Positions 26,262-34,575 of a DNA stretch of 64,000 nucleotides are shown piece by piece. The stretch's first letter is position 1. Each line of letters begins with the position of its first letter. The notes beneath the pieces were generated by a model that made no database searches, had not been told where the DNA came from, and saw only the letters and a list, made by a program, of their open reading frames with translations. Made by a program: the position numbers and the translations under genes. The stretch covers positions 62,001-126,000 of the forward strand of contig NZ_CANMVL010000017.1 in the NCBI RefSeq assembly GCF_947501415.1. The letters are read 5' to 3'. This DNA comes from an uncultured Halomonas sp. (GTDB taxonomy: Bacteria; Pseudomonadota; Gammaproteobacteria; Pseudomonadales; Halomonadaceae).

Positions 26262-27143
26262 ATGAGCGAACAGAATCAGTACGTGCCGCCCAAGGTGTGG
26301 AAGTGGGAGCATCCCAGCGGTGGCGCCTTCGCCAGCACCAACCGCCCGATCGCCGGGACGACCCATGAGAAGGCGCTGCCGGTGGGCGAGCACCCCTTCC
26401 AGCTCTACTCCCTGGCCACTCCCAACGGGGTCAAGGTCACGGTGATGTTCGAGGAGCTGCTGGCGCTGGGGCATCGAGACGCCGAGTACGACGCCTGGCT
26501 GATCCGCATCGGCGATGGCGACCAGTTCGGCAGTGGCTTCGTCGAGGCGAATCCCAACTCCAAGATCCCGGCGCTGATGGATCACTCCACCACGCCGCCC
26601 ACCCGGGTGTTTGAATCCGGCTCCATCCTGCTCTACCTGGCGGAGAAGTTCGGTGAGTTTCTGCCGAGCGATCACGTCGCGCGTACCGAGACCCTGAACT
26701 GGCTGTTCTGGCAGATGGGCAGCGCCCCCTTCCTGGGCGGCGGCTTCGGGCACTTCTACGCCTATGCGCCAGAGAAGCTCGAGTACCCCATCGACCGCTA
26801 CGCCATGGAGACCAAGCGCCAGCTCGATGTGCTGGATCGCCATCTGGCCGAGAACCGCTACCTGGCTGGCAACACCTACACCATCGCCGACATGGCCACC
26901 TGGCCCTGGTATGGCCAGCTGGTGCTGGAGCGGCTCTATGATGCCAGCGAGTTCCTGCAGGTGCAGGAGTATACCCACGTGGTGCGCTGGGCCCGGGAAA
27001 TCGACGAGCGCCCGGCGGTGCAGCGCGGGCGCATGGTCAATCGCACCTTCGGCGAGCCTGAGATGCAGCTCCATGAGCGTCACGCGGCCGAGGACTTCGC
27101 CACCCGCACCCAGGACAAGCTCGCCGACGGTGACGATGAGTAA
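26262..27143 (+). CDS. yghU: glutathione-dependent disulfide-bond oxidoreductase
   Basis: Nu-class glutathione-transferase-like protein of 293 residues, the size of E. coli YghU. The thioredoxin-fold half begins at HPFQLYSLATPNGVKVTVMFEEL, with NPNSKIPALMD and FESGSILLYLAEKF for glutathione binding; the helical half includes RYLAGNTYTIADMATWPW. It reduces disulfides with two glutathiones. The ATG at 26262 follows CAGGAG. Its last codons overlap the start of the next gene by 8 bp. Confidence 0.93.
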   Translation: MSEQNQYVPPKVWKWEHPSGGAFASTNRPIAGTTHEKALPVGEHPFQLYSLATPNGVKVTVMFEELLALGHRDAEYDAWLIRIGDGDQFGSGFVEANPNSKIPALMDHSTTPPTRVFESGSILLYLAEKFGEFLPSDHVARTETLNWLFWQMGSAPFLGGGFGHFYAYAPEKLEYPIDRYAMETKRQLDVLDRHLAENRYLAGNTYTIADMATWPWYGQLVLERLYDASEFLQVQEYTHVVRWAREIDERPAVQRGRMVNRTFGEPEMQLHERHAAEDFATRTQDKLADGDDE

Positions 27144-27552
27144 GTCGAGCAAGCCGAGTGAGAAGGGCAAGCCGAGTGAGAAGGGCGAGCTGAGTGAGAA
27201 GGGCGAGCCACGTGCGCTGCGCCCTGTCTCCTACCTGGAGGAGCTGGCGGCGCTGGAGGCGGAGTCTCCGGCGCTGCTGGTGCTCTATGGCGGCCCGGCC
27301 TGTGGGGTGTGTCAGGCGATCAAGCCGCGCATCGAGGCGATGCTGGCCGAGTCATTTCCCGCCATGCGGGGCGTCTATGTGGACTGCCAGGGCGAGGGGC
27401 AGTCGGTGTGTGCCCAGCGTCAGGTGTTCAGCCTGCCGGTGATTCGGCTGTGGTTCGACGGCCGCCCGTTCGACGAGTTCGTGCGGGCCTTTTCGCTGGC
27501 GACGCTGCATCGCGCGATCGAGCGCCCCTACCACAAGGGAAATCCGGCCTGA
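27136..27552 (+). CDS. thioredoxin-like protein with repeat-bearing N-terminus
   Basis: Thioredoxin-fold protein of 138 residues. Residues ~5-24 are a repeat of (K/E)(P/L)SEKG encoded by three 18-bp tandem units. From about residue 30 it reads as a thioredoxin with a GGPACGVCQAIKPRIEAML active site (CGVC) and the cis-Pro in FSLPVIRLWFDG. Overlap with yghU suggests the two redox proteins are made together. Without the repeat the protein would be a normal-sized thioredoxin, so the repeat looks like a later addition. Confidence 0.8.
   Translation: MSKSSKPSEKGKPSEKGELSEKGEPRALRPVSYLEELAALEAESPALLVLYGGPACGVCQAIKPRIEAMLAESFPAMRGVYVDCQGEGQSVCAQRQVFSLPVIRLWFDGRPFDEFVRAFSLATLHRAIERPYHKGNPA
27151..27204 (+). 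repeat. three 18-bp tandem repeats in the thioredoxin-like gene
   Basis: Units 27151-27168 and 27169-27186 are identical and the third (27187-27204) differs at two positions. They encode KPSEKG, KPSEKG and ELSEKG. The period is a multiple of three, so copy-number change keeps the frame. Confidence 0.85.
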
Positions 27553-27557
27553 GATAA

Positions 27558-28427
27558 TCAGGCCAGAGTGACCGCGCCCAACGCCTCGCTCAGCCGCTCG
27601 ATCAGCTGACCGCTATGGCGCCAGCTGTGCCAGTAGAGCGGCACCTCCAGCGCCTGCCCCGGGGCAATGCTTACCAGCTCGCCGGTCGCCAGCCGGCTCT
27701 CTACCTGCATGCGCGGGATCATGCCGTAGCCCATGCCGGCCAGGGCCAGCCTGACGAAGCCCTCCGAAGCGGGGCAGAGATGGTAGGGAAAGGGGCCATG
27801 GTAGCCGCACTGAGCGAGGAAACGGTGCTGCAGCTGGTCATTGGGGCCGAAGACGATGGCCGGCGCCTGGCGAAAGGCCTCGGCGGCAAGGCCCGCCGAG
27901 AAGTGGCGCTCGCGATAGGTGGGCGTGGCCAGCGGCAGATAGCTCATCCGGCCCAGGGGCAGGGCGCGGGCCCCGGCGATGGGCTGCGGGCTGGCACACA
28001 GGCAGGCGGCCACATCGCCGTCGCGCAGGCGGCGCAGGCCGACCTCCTGATCCTCCACCACCAGATCGAGGACGACCCCCTCCTCCCGACACAGCGCCCC
28101 GACGGCCTCGGCCCACCAGGTGGCCAGGCTGTCGGCGTTTACCGCGATGCGCAGGCGGGGCGCCTCGCTCTCCAGGGTAGGCAGCGCCCGGCTCAGGTCG
28201 CGCTCGAGCAGCTGCACGCGTCGGGCATGGTTGAGCAGCTGGCGACCCACCGGCGTGGGGGCCAGCGCCGGGGTGCGCACCAGCACGGGTTGCCCCAGGC
28301 GTATCTCCAGGGTGCGGATGCGCTGGGAGATCGCCGATTGCGAAAGCCCCAGCGCCTCGCCGGCGCGCTCGAAGCCGCCACACTCCACCACGGCCGCCAG
28401 GGCCTCCAGCAGCTTGTAATCCAGCAT
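27558..28427 (-). CDS. argP: LysR-type regulator ArgP/LysG
   Basis: LysR-family activator of 289 residues. The N-terminal helix-turn-helix (DYKLLEALAAVVECGGFERAG ... LSQSAISQRIRTLE) matches ArgP/IciA. The C-terminal effector domain should bind Arg or Lys. It is divergent from a LysE/ArgO exporter gene, the classic arrangement in which ArgP switches on the exporter when basic amino acids are abundant. Confidence 0.9.
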   Translation of the reverse strand: MLDYKLLEALAAVVECGGFERAGEALGLSQSAISQRIRTLEIRLGQPVLVRTPALAPTPVGRQLLNHARRVQLLERDLSRALPTLESEAPRLRIAVNADSLATWWAEAVGALCREEGVVLDLVVEDQEVGLRRLRDGDVAACLCASPQPIAGARALPLGRMSYLPLATPTYRERHFSAGLAAEAFRQAPAIVFGPNDQLQHRFLAQCGYHGPFPYHLCPASEGFVRLALAGMGYGMIPRMQVESRLATGELVSIAPGQALEVPLYWHSWRHSGQLIERLSEALGAVTLA

Positions 28428-28439
28428 TCCATGTATCCG

Positions 28440-28452
28440 GCCAATATTTGGC
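28440..28452. promoter_or_regulatory. palindrome GCCAA-TAT-TTGGC in the argP-argO intergenic region
   Basis: A 13-bp dyad with perfect 5-bp arms, 13 bp from the argP start and about 100 bp before argO. Its position and AT centre fit a LysR-type (T-N11-A) recognition site, possibly for ArgP itself. Confidence 0.5.
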
Positions 28453-28553
28453 TCATCATAAGCAGAACTGATGCGGCATTAACAGGATGATTTTTGCGTA
28501 TGGCTGGCATCGGCTAGGCTGGCCGCCATCGATAACGACATGGGAGCAGGGAG

Positions 28554-29186
28554 ATGCTGGAGAGCTATCTGACCGGGCTGGTGGTTAGCGGCGGGATCAT
28601 CATGGCGATCGGTGCCCAGAACGCCTATGTGCTGGGGCTGGCGGTGCGTCGTCAGCACCACTGGTGGTCGGCCGGGCTGTGCATGACCAGCGATCTCTTG
28701 CTGCTGAGTGCCGGCATGCTGGGCATCAGTGCGCTGCTGCTGGCGGTGCCCCAGGCGATGGAGGTGATGCGCTGGGCCGGGGTGCTGTTTCTTGGCTGGC
28801 TGGCTGCCCAGGCCCTGTGGCGTGCCGTCAGCGGGCGCCAGGGGCTGGATGGCGAGGCCCAGGCACCGCCGGGGCGTCGCCGGGTGATCCTGGCCACCCT
28901 GGCGGTGACCCTGCTCAACCCCCAGGTCTACCTGGATACCCTGCTGCTGATTCCGGCGGTGGGGGCACAGCAGAGCAGCACCGCCGGCTTCCTGGCCGGG
29001 GCGGGGTCGGCATCGATCCTGTGGTTCAGCCTGCTGGCCTGGGGAGGGGCGGCGCTGGCGCCCTGGCTGAAACGGCCGGTGGCGTGGCGGGCCATCGACG
29101 GGGCCATCGGCGTGATGATGGCCGCCATCGCGATTCAGCTGGCGAGCGGGGCGGCCATGCCGACCGCCATGGCGGGAATCAATTGA
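28554..29186 (+). CDS. argO: LysE/ArgO family basic amino-acid exporter
   Basis: Inner-membrane exporter of 210 residues with five or six helices. The signature MAIGAQNAYVLGLAVRRQH near residue 20 and LNPQVYLDTLLLIPAVG near residue 123 are typical of LysE/ArgO. It probably exports arginine or lysine and relieves excess after peptide uptake. It is divergent from argP. The final 8 bp overlap the convergent rlpA-like gene. Confidence 0.9.
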   Translation: MLESYLTGLVVSGGIIMAIGAQNAYVLGLAVRRQHHWWSAGLCMTSDLLLLSAGMLGISALLLAVPQAMEVMRWAGVLFLGWLAAQALWRAVSGRQGLDGEAQAPPGRRRVILATLAVTLLNPQVYLDTLLLIPAVGAQQSSTAGFLAGAGSASILWFSLLAWGGAALAPWLKRPVAWRAIDGAIGVMMAAIAIQLASGAAMPTAMAGIN

Positions 29187-29565
29187 TCTGAGTGATGATC
29201 ACCGGGGCCACGCCGCGGTTGATAAGGCCCAGCTTCCTGGCGGCACGCTTGGAGAGATCGATGATGCGGCCCCTTACGAAGGGGCCGCGATCGTTGATCA
29301 CGACCGTGACCTCCTGGCCGGTATCCGGGCGCTCTACCACCACCTCGGTGCCGAAGGGCAGGTGGCGATGGGCGGCGGTAAGCTGGTTCTGGTCAAACGG
29401 CACGCCGCTGGCCGTGGTGCGGCCCTGGAACTTGTCGGCATAGAAGGAGGCGTATCCCTGCTGAGTCTCGGCGCTGGCGTCATGAGCATGAACGTTGGCA
29501 GCAGTGCCGAGGGTCAGCAGGCCTGCCAGGCAGCAGGTCAGCATCAGGCGGGATTGGGGTCTCAT
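29179..29565 (-). CDS. RlpA-like double-psi beta-barrel protein
   Basis: Exported protein of 128 residues. A signal peptide (MRPQSRLMLTCCLAGLLTLGTAANVHA) is followed by a double-psi beta-barrel with YASFYADKFQGRTTASG, LPFGTEVVV, VINDRGPF and DLSKRAARKLGL, the RlpA catalytic core. RlpA proteins cleave denuded glycan strands in septal peptidoglycan. It lacks the C-terminal SPOR domain of full RlpA, so septal targeting is uncertain. The start at 29565 has a GAGGAAAC ribosome site. Confidence 0.85.
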   Translation of the reverse strand: MRPQSRLMLTCCLAGLLTLGTAANVHAHDASAETQQGYASFYADKFQGRTTASGVPFDQNQLTAAHRHLPFGTEVVVERPDTGQEVTVVINDRGPFVRGRIIDLSKRAARKLGLINRGVAPVIITQIN

Positions 29566-29814
29566 CGGTGTTTCCTCACGGTTCTCGCTGGGCAGTGTGT
29601 GCTTTTTCACGATCCCACGTGAGTCAGCACGGTGCGGTATGACCAAGGGTAGCCTCCCCGCTGCAGCGCACAAATAATAACCGCCAGTGGAGTGGGGAGG
29701 CAAGAGGGAGGTAGGAAATCGCGAAGATGGTTACCGATGCCTGCATGATCGCGACAATCTTATATAAAAGCCCCGTTGTAGAGTAGGAAAGCGCTGGCAC
29801 AGGCCGACTGCCAG

Positions 29815-30765
29815 TCAGCTCGCCACGCTGAGACGCCCTTGGTGGATCCGCCCGCTGGCGCCGTAACGCCAGGGGCGGTTGTGCAGTCCATGGCCCATCG
29901 GCAGGCCGTGATAGAGCGGGATGCCCAATGGCGCCAGGGTCGCGGCGAGGATCGCCTCGAGGCATTCGTCGCCCCAGGGCGGGCAGCCCTCGAAGGTACC
30001 CAGACAGACGGCGGCGGCACGGTCCAGGGCGCCGCCCTGCACCAGCTGCCACAGGGCCCGCTCCAGGCGATACCAGGGTTCCCCCACGTCCTCGAGGATC
30101 ACCAGCGCCCCAGGCGGTGCCTGGAAGGCGGCCGGGGTGCCCGTGAGGCTTGCCAGGGTGGTGAGGTTGCCGCCGACGAGGGGGCCTGAGAGCGTGGCGG
30201 GGGCCTCGCCCCAGGCGGCAACTGGGTAGTCGAGCGCTGTCGTCCCCTGAATCAGTGCCAGGGTCTCGGTGAACTGCTGATGCACTACCCGGTGCTCTTC
30301 GTGACCTGCCTCGTTTGCGGCCTCGCTGGCAGCCTCGCTTTCGGTCTCCCCATCGTCGGCCGTGTGTTCGGCCTCGAGCAGGCCGCTCGCGGCCTTGACC
30401 ACCGGGCCGTGGATCGCCGGCAGGCCGTGGCGGTGCCAGTGGTCGAGCAGCACGGTGACATCGGAGTAGCCCACCAGGGGCTTGGGGTTGGCGGCCAGCC
30501 GGGTCCAGTCGATGCCGTCGAGGAGCTGGGCGGCGCCGTAGCCGCCGCGGATCGCCCAGACCGCCTGGGTCTCGGGGTCGTCATAAGCGGCATGTAGCTG
30601 GGCCAGCCGCCACTCGCGGGAACCGGCCAGGTAGCGACAGGGCCGCTGCAGCGGTTCGGGGCAGCGCACTCTGACACCCAGCGACTCCAGCCCACGAATG
30701 CCGCGTGCGATGGCGGCGTCGTCGGTGACCGATGAAGGGGCAATCAGGCTGATGGCAAGCGACAT
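29815..30765 (-). CDS. ldcA: LD-carboxypeptidase (murein tetrapeptide carboxypeptidase)
   Basis: Cytoplasmic serine peptidase of family S66, 316 residues, that removes D-Ala from recycled muropeptides. The nucleophile Ser is in VGYSDVTVLL, the Glu in ILEDVGE and the His in YHGLPMGH. An insertion of about 25 acidic residues (ADDGETESEAASEAANE ...) sits near residues 135-160 and is not part of the usual family. A weak hairpin (29794-29814) lies just after the stop. Confidence 0.9.
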   Translation of the reverse strand: MSLAISLIAPSSVTDDAAIARGIRGLESLGVRVRCPEPLQRPCRYLAGSREWRLAQLHAAYDDPETQAVWAIRGGYGAAQLLDGIDWTRLAANPKPLVGYSDVTVLLDHWHRHGLPAIHGPVVKAASGLLEAEHTADDGETESEAASEAANEAGHEEHRVVHQQFTETLALIQGTTALDYPVAAWGEAPATLSGPLVGGNLTTLASLTGTPAAFQAPPGALVILEDVGEPWYRLERALWQLVQGGALDRAAAVCLGTFEGCPPWGDECLEAILAATLAPLGIPLYHGLPMGHGLHNRPWRYGASGRIHQGRLSVAS

Positions 30766-30848
30766 GGGTAGGGTCCGGCGGCTGGAAAAGCCTCTAGGAT
30801 GGCATGGAGGGCGCGTCGACGCATCTCGTCACCCGGGCTGAAACGAAA

Positions 30849-30873
30849 ACACCCCGAGCGGTGCCCGGGGTGT
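30849..30873 (-). terminator. intrinsic terminator after the 105-residue protein gene
   Basis: On the minus strand, ACACCCCGGGC/GC(T)CGGGGTGT-type stem followed by TTTTCGTTT, 19 bp after the stop of the gene at 30892. It also separates that gene from ldcA. Confidence 0.75.
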
Positions 30874-30891
30874 GAAGGAGTCGCGCAGGCC

Positions 30892-31209
30892 TCAGTGTCG
30901 CGAGGCGTTCTCCTCTTCGAACAGTTCTGCCTTGGCATCACGCATTACGTCCTCGCAGGCCGCCTGGTGGGCGAGCTGGGTGAGCAGGCCCTGGGTCACG
31001 GCGAAGCCCTTGCCCAGACAGGTATCCACTTCCTCCCGGCTTACTGCCGGGACCACATCGCAGTCGACTTTCAACGTTCTACCGCCACCTTCGAGCCGGT
31101 CGGCGACATCGCGCAGGCGCCAGGCGATGCGTGCCTTCCAGCCGGCTGCTTCATCCACGCCTTCGTTTACGCTAAACGTGCACCGCCATTCAGGTTTATA
31201 GACCTTCAT
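30892..31209 (-). CDS. conserved hypothetical protein, 105 residues
   Basis: A soluble, charged protein (MKVYKPEWRCTFSVNEGVDEA ...) with an acidic C-terminus (KAELFEEENASRH), three Cys residues and no membrane segment. A CGGAGGTTCAC ribosome site fixes the ATG at 31209 and a terminator follows the stop. I do not recognise the family. It is transcribed alone, divergently from the HIT gene. Confidence 0.7.
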   Translation of the reverse strand: MKVYKPEWRCTFSVNEGVDEAAGWKARIAWRLRDVADRLEGGGRTLKVDCDVVPAVSREEVDTCLGKGFAVTQGLLTQLAHQAACEDVMRDAKAELFEEENASRH

Positions 31210-31404
31210 GTGAACCTCCGTGCTGGCTTGGATTGCGGGATCGATCGTGTATTCTGCTCCTTGGTCGTGCGGTACTGCCTCGTCCAGCATACTGGATCGC
31301 CGGTGTCGCGGTAAGCGACGTTAGTCGTGACTCGCCCCGTGGGTTGTCTGCCGCACCGCTACTGAGTCACAAGCATCCATTATCGTCATCGTCAGGAGAG
31401 CAGC

Positions 31405-31797
31405 ATGGCCAGCATCTTTACCCGCATCATGCAGGGCGAGATCCCGGGACACTTCGTTCACGAGGATGACCAGTGTGTGGTCATCATGACCATCCAGCCG
31501 ATGAAGCCCGGCCATGTGCTGGTGATTCCCCGGGAGGAGGTCGACCACTGGGATGACCTGCCCGAGCCGCTCTACCAGCACCTGATGACGGTCTCGCGGC
31601 GCCTGGCCAAGGCGATCAAGAAGGCCTTCCACTGTGAGCGGGTGGGCATGCTGATCGTCGGCCTGGAGGTGCCCCATGTGCATATCCATCTGACGCCGCT
31701 GGATGAGATGAGCGATATCCAGGTGGAGAACCTGCCCATGGCCGATTCGGCCGATCTGGCGGCGGCCGCCGAGAAGCTGCGCGCCGCGCTGGGCTGA
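31405..31797 (+). CDS. HIT family nucleotide hydrolase/transferase
   Basis: Histidine-triad protein of 130 residues, cytoplasmic. The active site is VPHVHIHLTP near residue 92 and the N-terminal part shows IFTRIMQGEIPGHFVHEDD and MKPGHVLVIPREEV. It probably hydrolyses AMP-linked substrates such as phosphoramidates. A CAGGAGAGC ribosome site precedes the ATG. Confidence 0.9.
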   Translation: MASIFTRIMQGEIPGHFVHEDDQCVVIMTIQPMKPGHVLVIPREEVDHWDDLPEPLYQHLMTVSRRLAKAIKKAFHCERVGMLIVGLEVPHVHIHLTPLDEMSDIQVENLPMADSADLAAAAEKLRAALG

Positions 31798-32065
31798 GTT
31801 CCCTATAAGCGTTGGCCTGTTCGCGCCTGTATCAAGCGAGAGGCGCCGAGGAAAGGCTGGAGAGGGAGCGGAGCTCCTCATCGGCTTGTCCCCAGCGCCC
31901 CCTAATTCCGGTAGCTGCGATAGCCCTGCGTCGATCAAGAGCTCAAGCGGTGTCGGGGCGGTCTTTCTGTTATCCTGTCGTCATTCAACTCCTTCTCTAT
32001 CTGGCCAATGGCGCCTGCCGCCGGCCCGTGCCATTGCTCGTTTACGACCCGGCTTATCGTTCGTT

Positions 32066-33499
32066 ATGGGTCGCCTCTTTCTGCAGGATACTCCCTTGTC
32101 TGATACCCCTTCCGACGCCTCCTTCGCCGCGCTGCCGCTGGCGCCGGAGCTGCTCGACAATCTCGCCTCGCTGGGCTTTACCGCCATGACGCCGATCCAG
32201 GCCGAGAGCCTGCCGCCGATCCTGGACGGTCGCGACGTGATCGCCCAGGCGAAGACCGGCTCCGGCAAGACCGCCGCCTTCGGCCTGGGGCTGCTCTCGC
32301 GGCTGACCCTTTCGAATTTCCGAGTGCAGGGGCTGGTGCTCTGCCCGACCCGTGAGCTGGCCGACCAGGTGGCCGTCGAGCTGCGCCGGCTGGCGCGCAG
32401 CCTGCCCAACGTCAAGATATTGACCCTGTGCGGCGGTGCGCCCTTCGGCCCGCAGCTCGCCTCCCTGGAGCATGGCGCTCATATCGTGGTGGGCACCCCG
32501 GGCCGGGTAGAGGAGCATCTGCGCAAGGGCTCACTCAGGTTGGAAGGGCTCGAGGCCCTGGTGCTGGATGAGGCCGATCGCATGCTCGACATGGGCTTCC
32601 AGGCGAGCCTGGAGGCGATCGTCGCCGAGACGCCGGCCAGCCGCCAGACGCTGCTGTTCAGCGCCACCTTCTCCGATGCGGTGCGCCCCGTGGCCGAGGC
32701 GATGCTGCGCCAGCCGCTGAGGGTCGAGGTCGCCGAGACCCACGACGCCAGCAGCATCCACGAGCGGGTCTACCGGGTCGCCGATGGCGACGAGGCGCGC
32801 CTCGAGGGGCTGTGTCGGTTGCTGCTGCATTTCCGCCCGGCCTCCAGCGTGGTGTTCTGCAATACCAAGCGCGAGACCGATGAGGTGGCCCAGGCGCTCA
32901 ACGCGGCGGGCTTCGGGGCACTGGCGCTGCATGGTGACCTGGAGCAGCCCGACCGCGACCGGCTGCTGGTGCTGTTCGCCAACCGCAGCGCCTCGATCCT
33001 GGTGGCCACCGACGTGGCGGCACGCGGGCTCGATATCGCCGAGCTGGATGCGGTGTTCAACTACCATATCGCCCGGGACCTGGAGGTGCATGTGCACCGC
33101 GTGGGTCGCACCGGCCGGGCCGGCAGCGCGGGGATCGCCTGCACCCTGGTCGGCCAGGGCGAGGGCTACCGCCTGGAGCGCCTCACCGACTTTCTCGGCG
33201 AGCCCCTCGAGGAGGCCAGCCTGCCGCCGCGCTCGGTGCTCTCCCGTGAGCCGCTGGTGCCGCCCATGACGACCCTGCAGATTGGCGGCGGCAAGAAGCA
33301 GAAGGTGCGCCCGGGGGATATCCTGGGCGCCCTGACCGGAGAGGCGGGGCTGGCCGGTGACCAGGTGGGCAAGATCAAGGTGCTGGCCAACAGCGCCTAT
33401 GTGGCGGTGCGCCGCGAGGTGGCCGACCAGGCTCTCGAGCGGCTGGCCAACGGCAAGATCAAGGGGCGCAGCTTTCGCGCCCGGCGCATCAGCCGTTGA
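32066..33499 (+). CDS. dbpA: ATP-dependent RNA helicase DbpA
   Basis: DEAD-box helicase of about 477 residues that acts in 50S ribosome assembly on 23S rRNA helix 92. Motifs: Q-motif FTAMTPIQ, Walker A AKTGSGKT, PTRELADQV, TPGR, DEAD in VLDEADRMLD, SAT, and VHRVGRTGRAG. The C-terminal ~75 residues carry the DbpA RNA-binding domain (GGGKKQKVRPGDILGALTGE). The ATG at 32066 has no obvious ribosome site; a TTG at 32096 behind CAGGA would give MSDTPSDASFAAL and is a good alternative. Confidence 0.92.
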   Translation: MGRLFLQDTPLSDTPSDASFAALPLAPELLDNLASLGFTAMTPIQAESLPPILDGRDVIAQAKTGSGKTAAFGLGLLSRLTLSNFRVQGLVLCPTRELADQVAVELRRLARSLPNVKILTLCGGAPFGPQLASLEHGAHIVVGTPGRVEEHLRKGSLRLEGLEALVLDEADRMLDMGFQASLEAIVAETPASRQTLLFSATFSDAVRPVAEAMLRQPLRVEVAETHDASSIHERVYRVADGDEARLEGLCRLLLHFRPASSVVFCNTKRETDEVAQALNAAGFGALALHGDLEQPDRDRLLVLFANRSASILVATDVAARGLDIAELDAVFNYHIARDLEVHVHRVGRTGRAGSAGIACTLVGQGEGYRLERLTDFLGEPLEEASLPPRSVLSREPLVPPMTTLQIGGGKKQKVRPGDILGALTGEAGLAGDQVGKIKVLANSAYVAVRREVADQALERLANGKIKGRSFRARRISR

Positions 33500-33593
33500 T
33501 GGCGGCTCGCCCGATCGGCTCGGCCGCTCGCTTCGATAAGCCGGCTTAGCCAGCCGGCTCAGTGATTCGTTTCAGCAATACCAGGAACAATAG

Positions 33594-34496
33594 ATGAAGA
33601 TACCCAAGCGCCTGCAGCCGCTGGTGGACGACGGCCTGATCGACGCGGTCGAGAGTCAGCTGATGAGCGGCAAGGAGGCCCAGGTCTATGTGGTGCGCTC
33701 CCACGGGGAGCGACGCTGCGCCAAGGTCTTCAAGGAGGCGAAGCAGCGCAGCTTCAAGCAGGCCGTGCAGTACCAGGAGGGGCGCCGTGGGCGCAACAGT
33801 CGCCGCTCGCGGGCGATGGCCAAGAAGACCCGTTACGGGCAGAAGGAGCAGGAGCAGGCCTGGCTCAATGCCGAGGTCGACGCCCTCTACCGGCTGGCCG
33901 CGGCAGATGTGCGGGTACCCAAGCCCTTTGGCTTTATCGATGGCGTGCTGCTGATGGAGATGATCAGCGATGCCGAGGGTTTCACCGCGCCGCGCCTGGA
34001 CGACGTGACCCTGAGCGCCGAGCAGGCCCGCGAGTCCTACACTAAGATCATCCGGGACGTGGTGAAGATGCTGTGTGCCGGGCTGGTGCACGGCGACCTG
34101 TCCGAGTTCAACGTGCTGATGGCCAGTGACGGGCCGGTGATCATCGACCTGCCCCAGGCGGTGGATGCCGCCGGCAACAACAGCGCCGAGTGGATGTTTG
34201 AACGTGACGTGGACAATATGCGCCGCTACTTCGGCCGTTTCGCGCCGGAGTTGCTGGTCACGGACTACGGCAAGGAGATCTGGGCGCTATTCGAGGCGGG
34301 GGAGCTCCACCCGGAGAGCCAGCTGACCGGCCGCTTCGTGCATGACACCGCCCCCGTCGATGTCGACGAGCTGATGACGGTGATCGATGACGTTCGCGAG
34401 GAGGAGGCCAGTCGCCAGGCGGCGCTCAACCGCGGCGACGAGCCCGGCGTGGAGGAAGCCGCCGCGGAGTGGCAGGAGTCGCAGCGCCAGCGCTGA
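33594..34496 (+). CDS. RIO1-type serine protein kinase
   Basis: Atypical protein kinase of 300 residues, related to archaeal and eukaryotic RIO1 and found in Halomonas and Pseudomonas. The nucleotide-binding part is LMSGKEAQVYVVRS with the catalytic Lys in RRCAKVFKEA. The catalytic loop is LVHGDLSEFNVL and the metal-binding Asp is in VIIDLPQAV. RIO kinases work in ribosome maturation, which suits its place 94 bp after dbpA; its bacterial targets are unknown. The acidic C-terminus is variable. Confidence 0.9.
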   Translation: MKIPKRLQPLVDDGLIDAVESQLMSGKEAQVYVVRSHGERRCAKVFKEAKQRSFKQAVQYQEGRRGRNSRRSRAMAKKTRYGQKEQEQAWLNAEVDALYRLAAADVRVPKPFGFIDGVLLMEMISDAEGFTAPRLDDVTLSAEQARESYTKIIRDVVKMLCAGLVHGDLSEFNVLMASDGPVIIDLPQAVDAAGNNSAEWMFERDVDNMRRYFGRFAPELLVTDYGKEIWALFEAGELHPESQLTGRFVHDTAPVDVDELMTVIDDVREEEASRQAALNRGDEPGVEEAAAEWQESQRQR

Positions 34497-34525
34497 GACA
34501 CGCCGGCTTGCTCCCGGGCCGACGT

Positions 34526-34575
34526 ACTCTTCGCCCGGATTACTCTTCGCCCAGGTTAGCCTTCGCCCGACTTAC
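34526..34575. repeat. short tandem repeat with TTCGCCC core after the RIO kinase gene
   Basis: Three units of about 16 bp (TACTCTTCGCCCGGAT type) lie between the converging RIO kinase and YeeN-type genes. They contain no gene. They may affect transcript ends, but no hairpin is evident. Confidence 0.5.
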
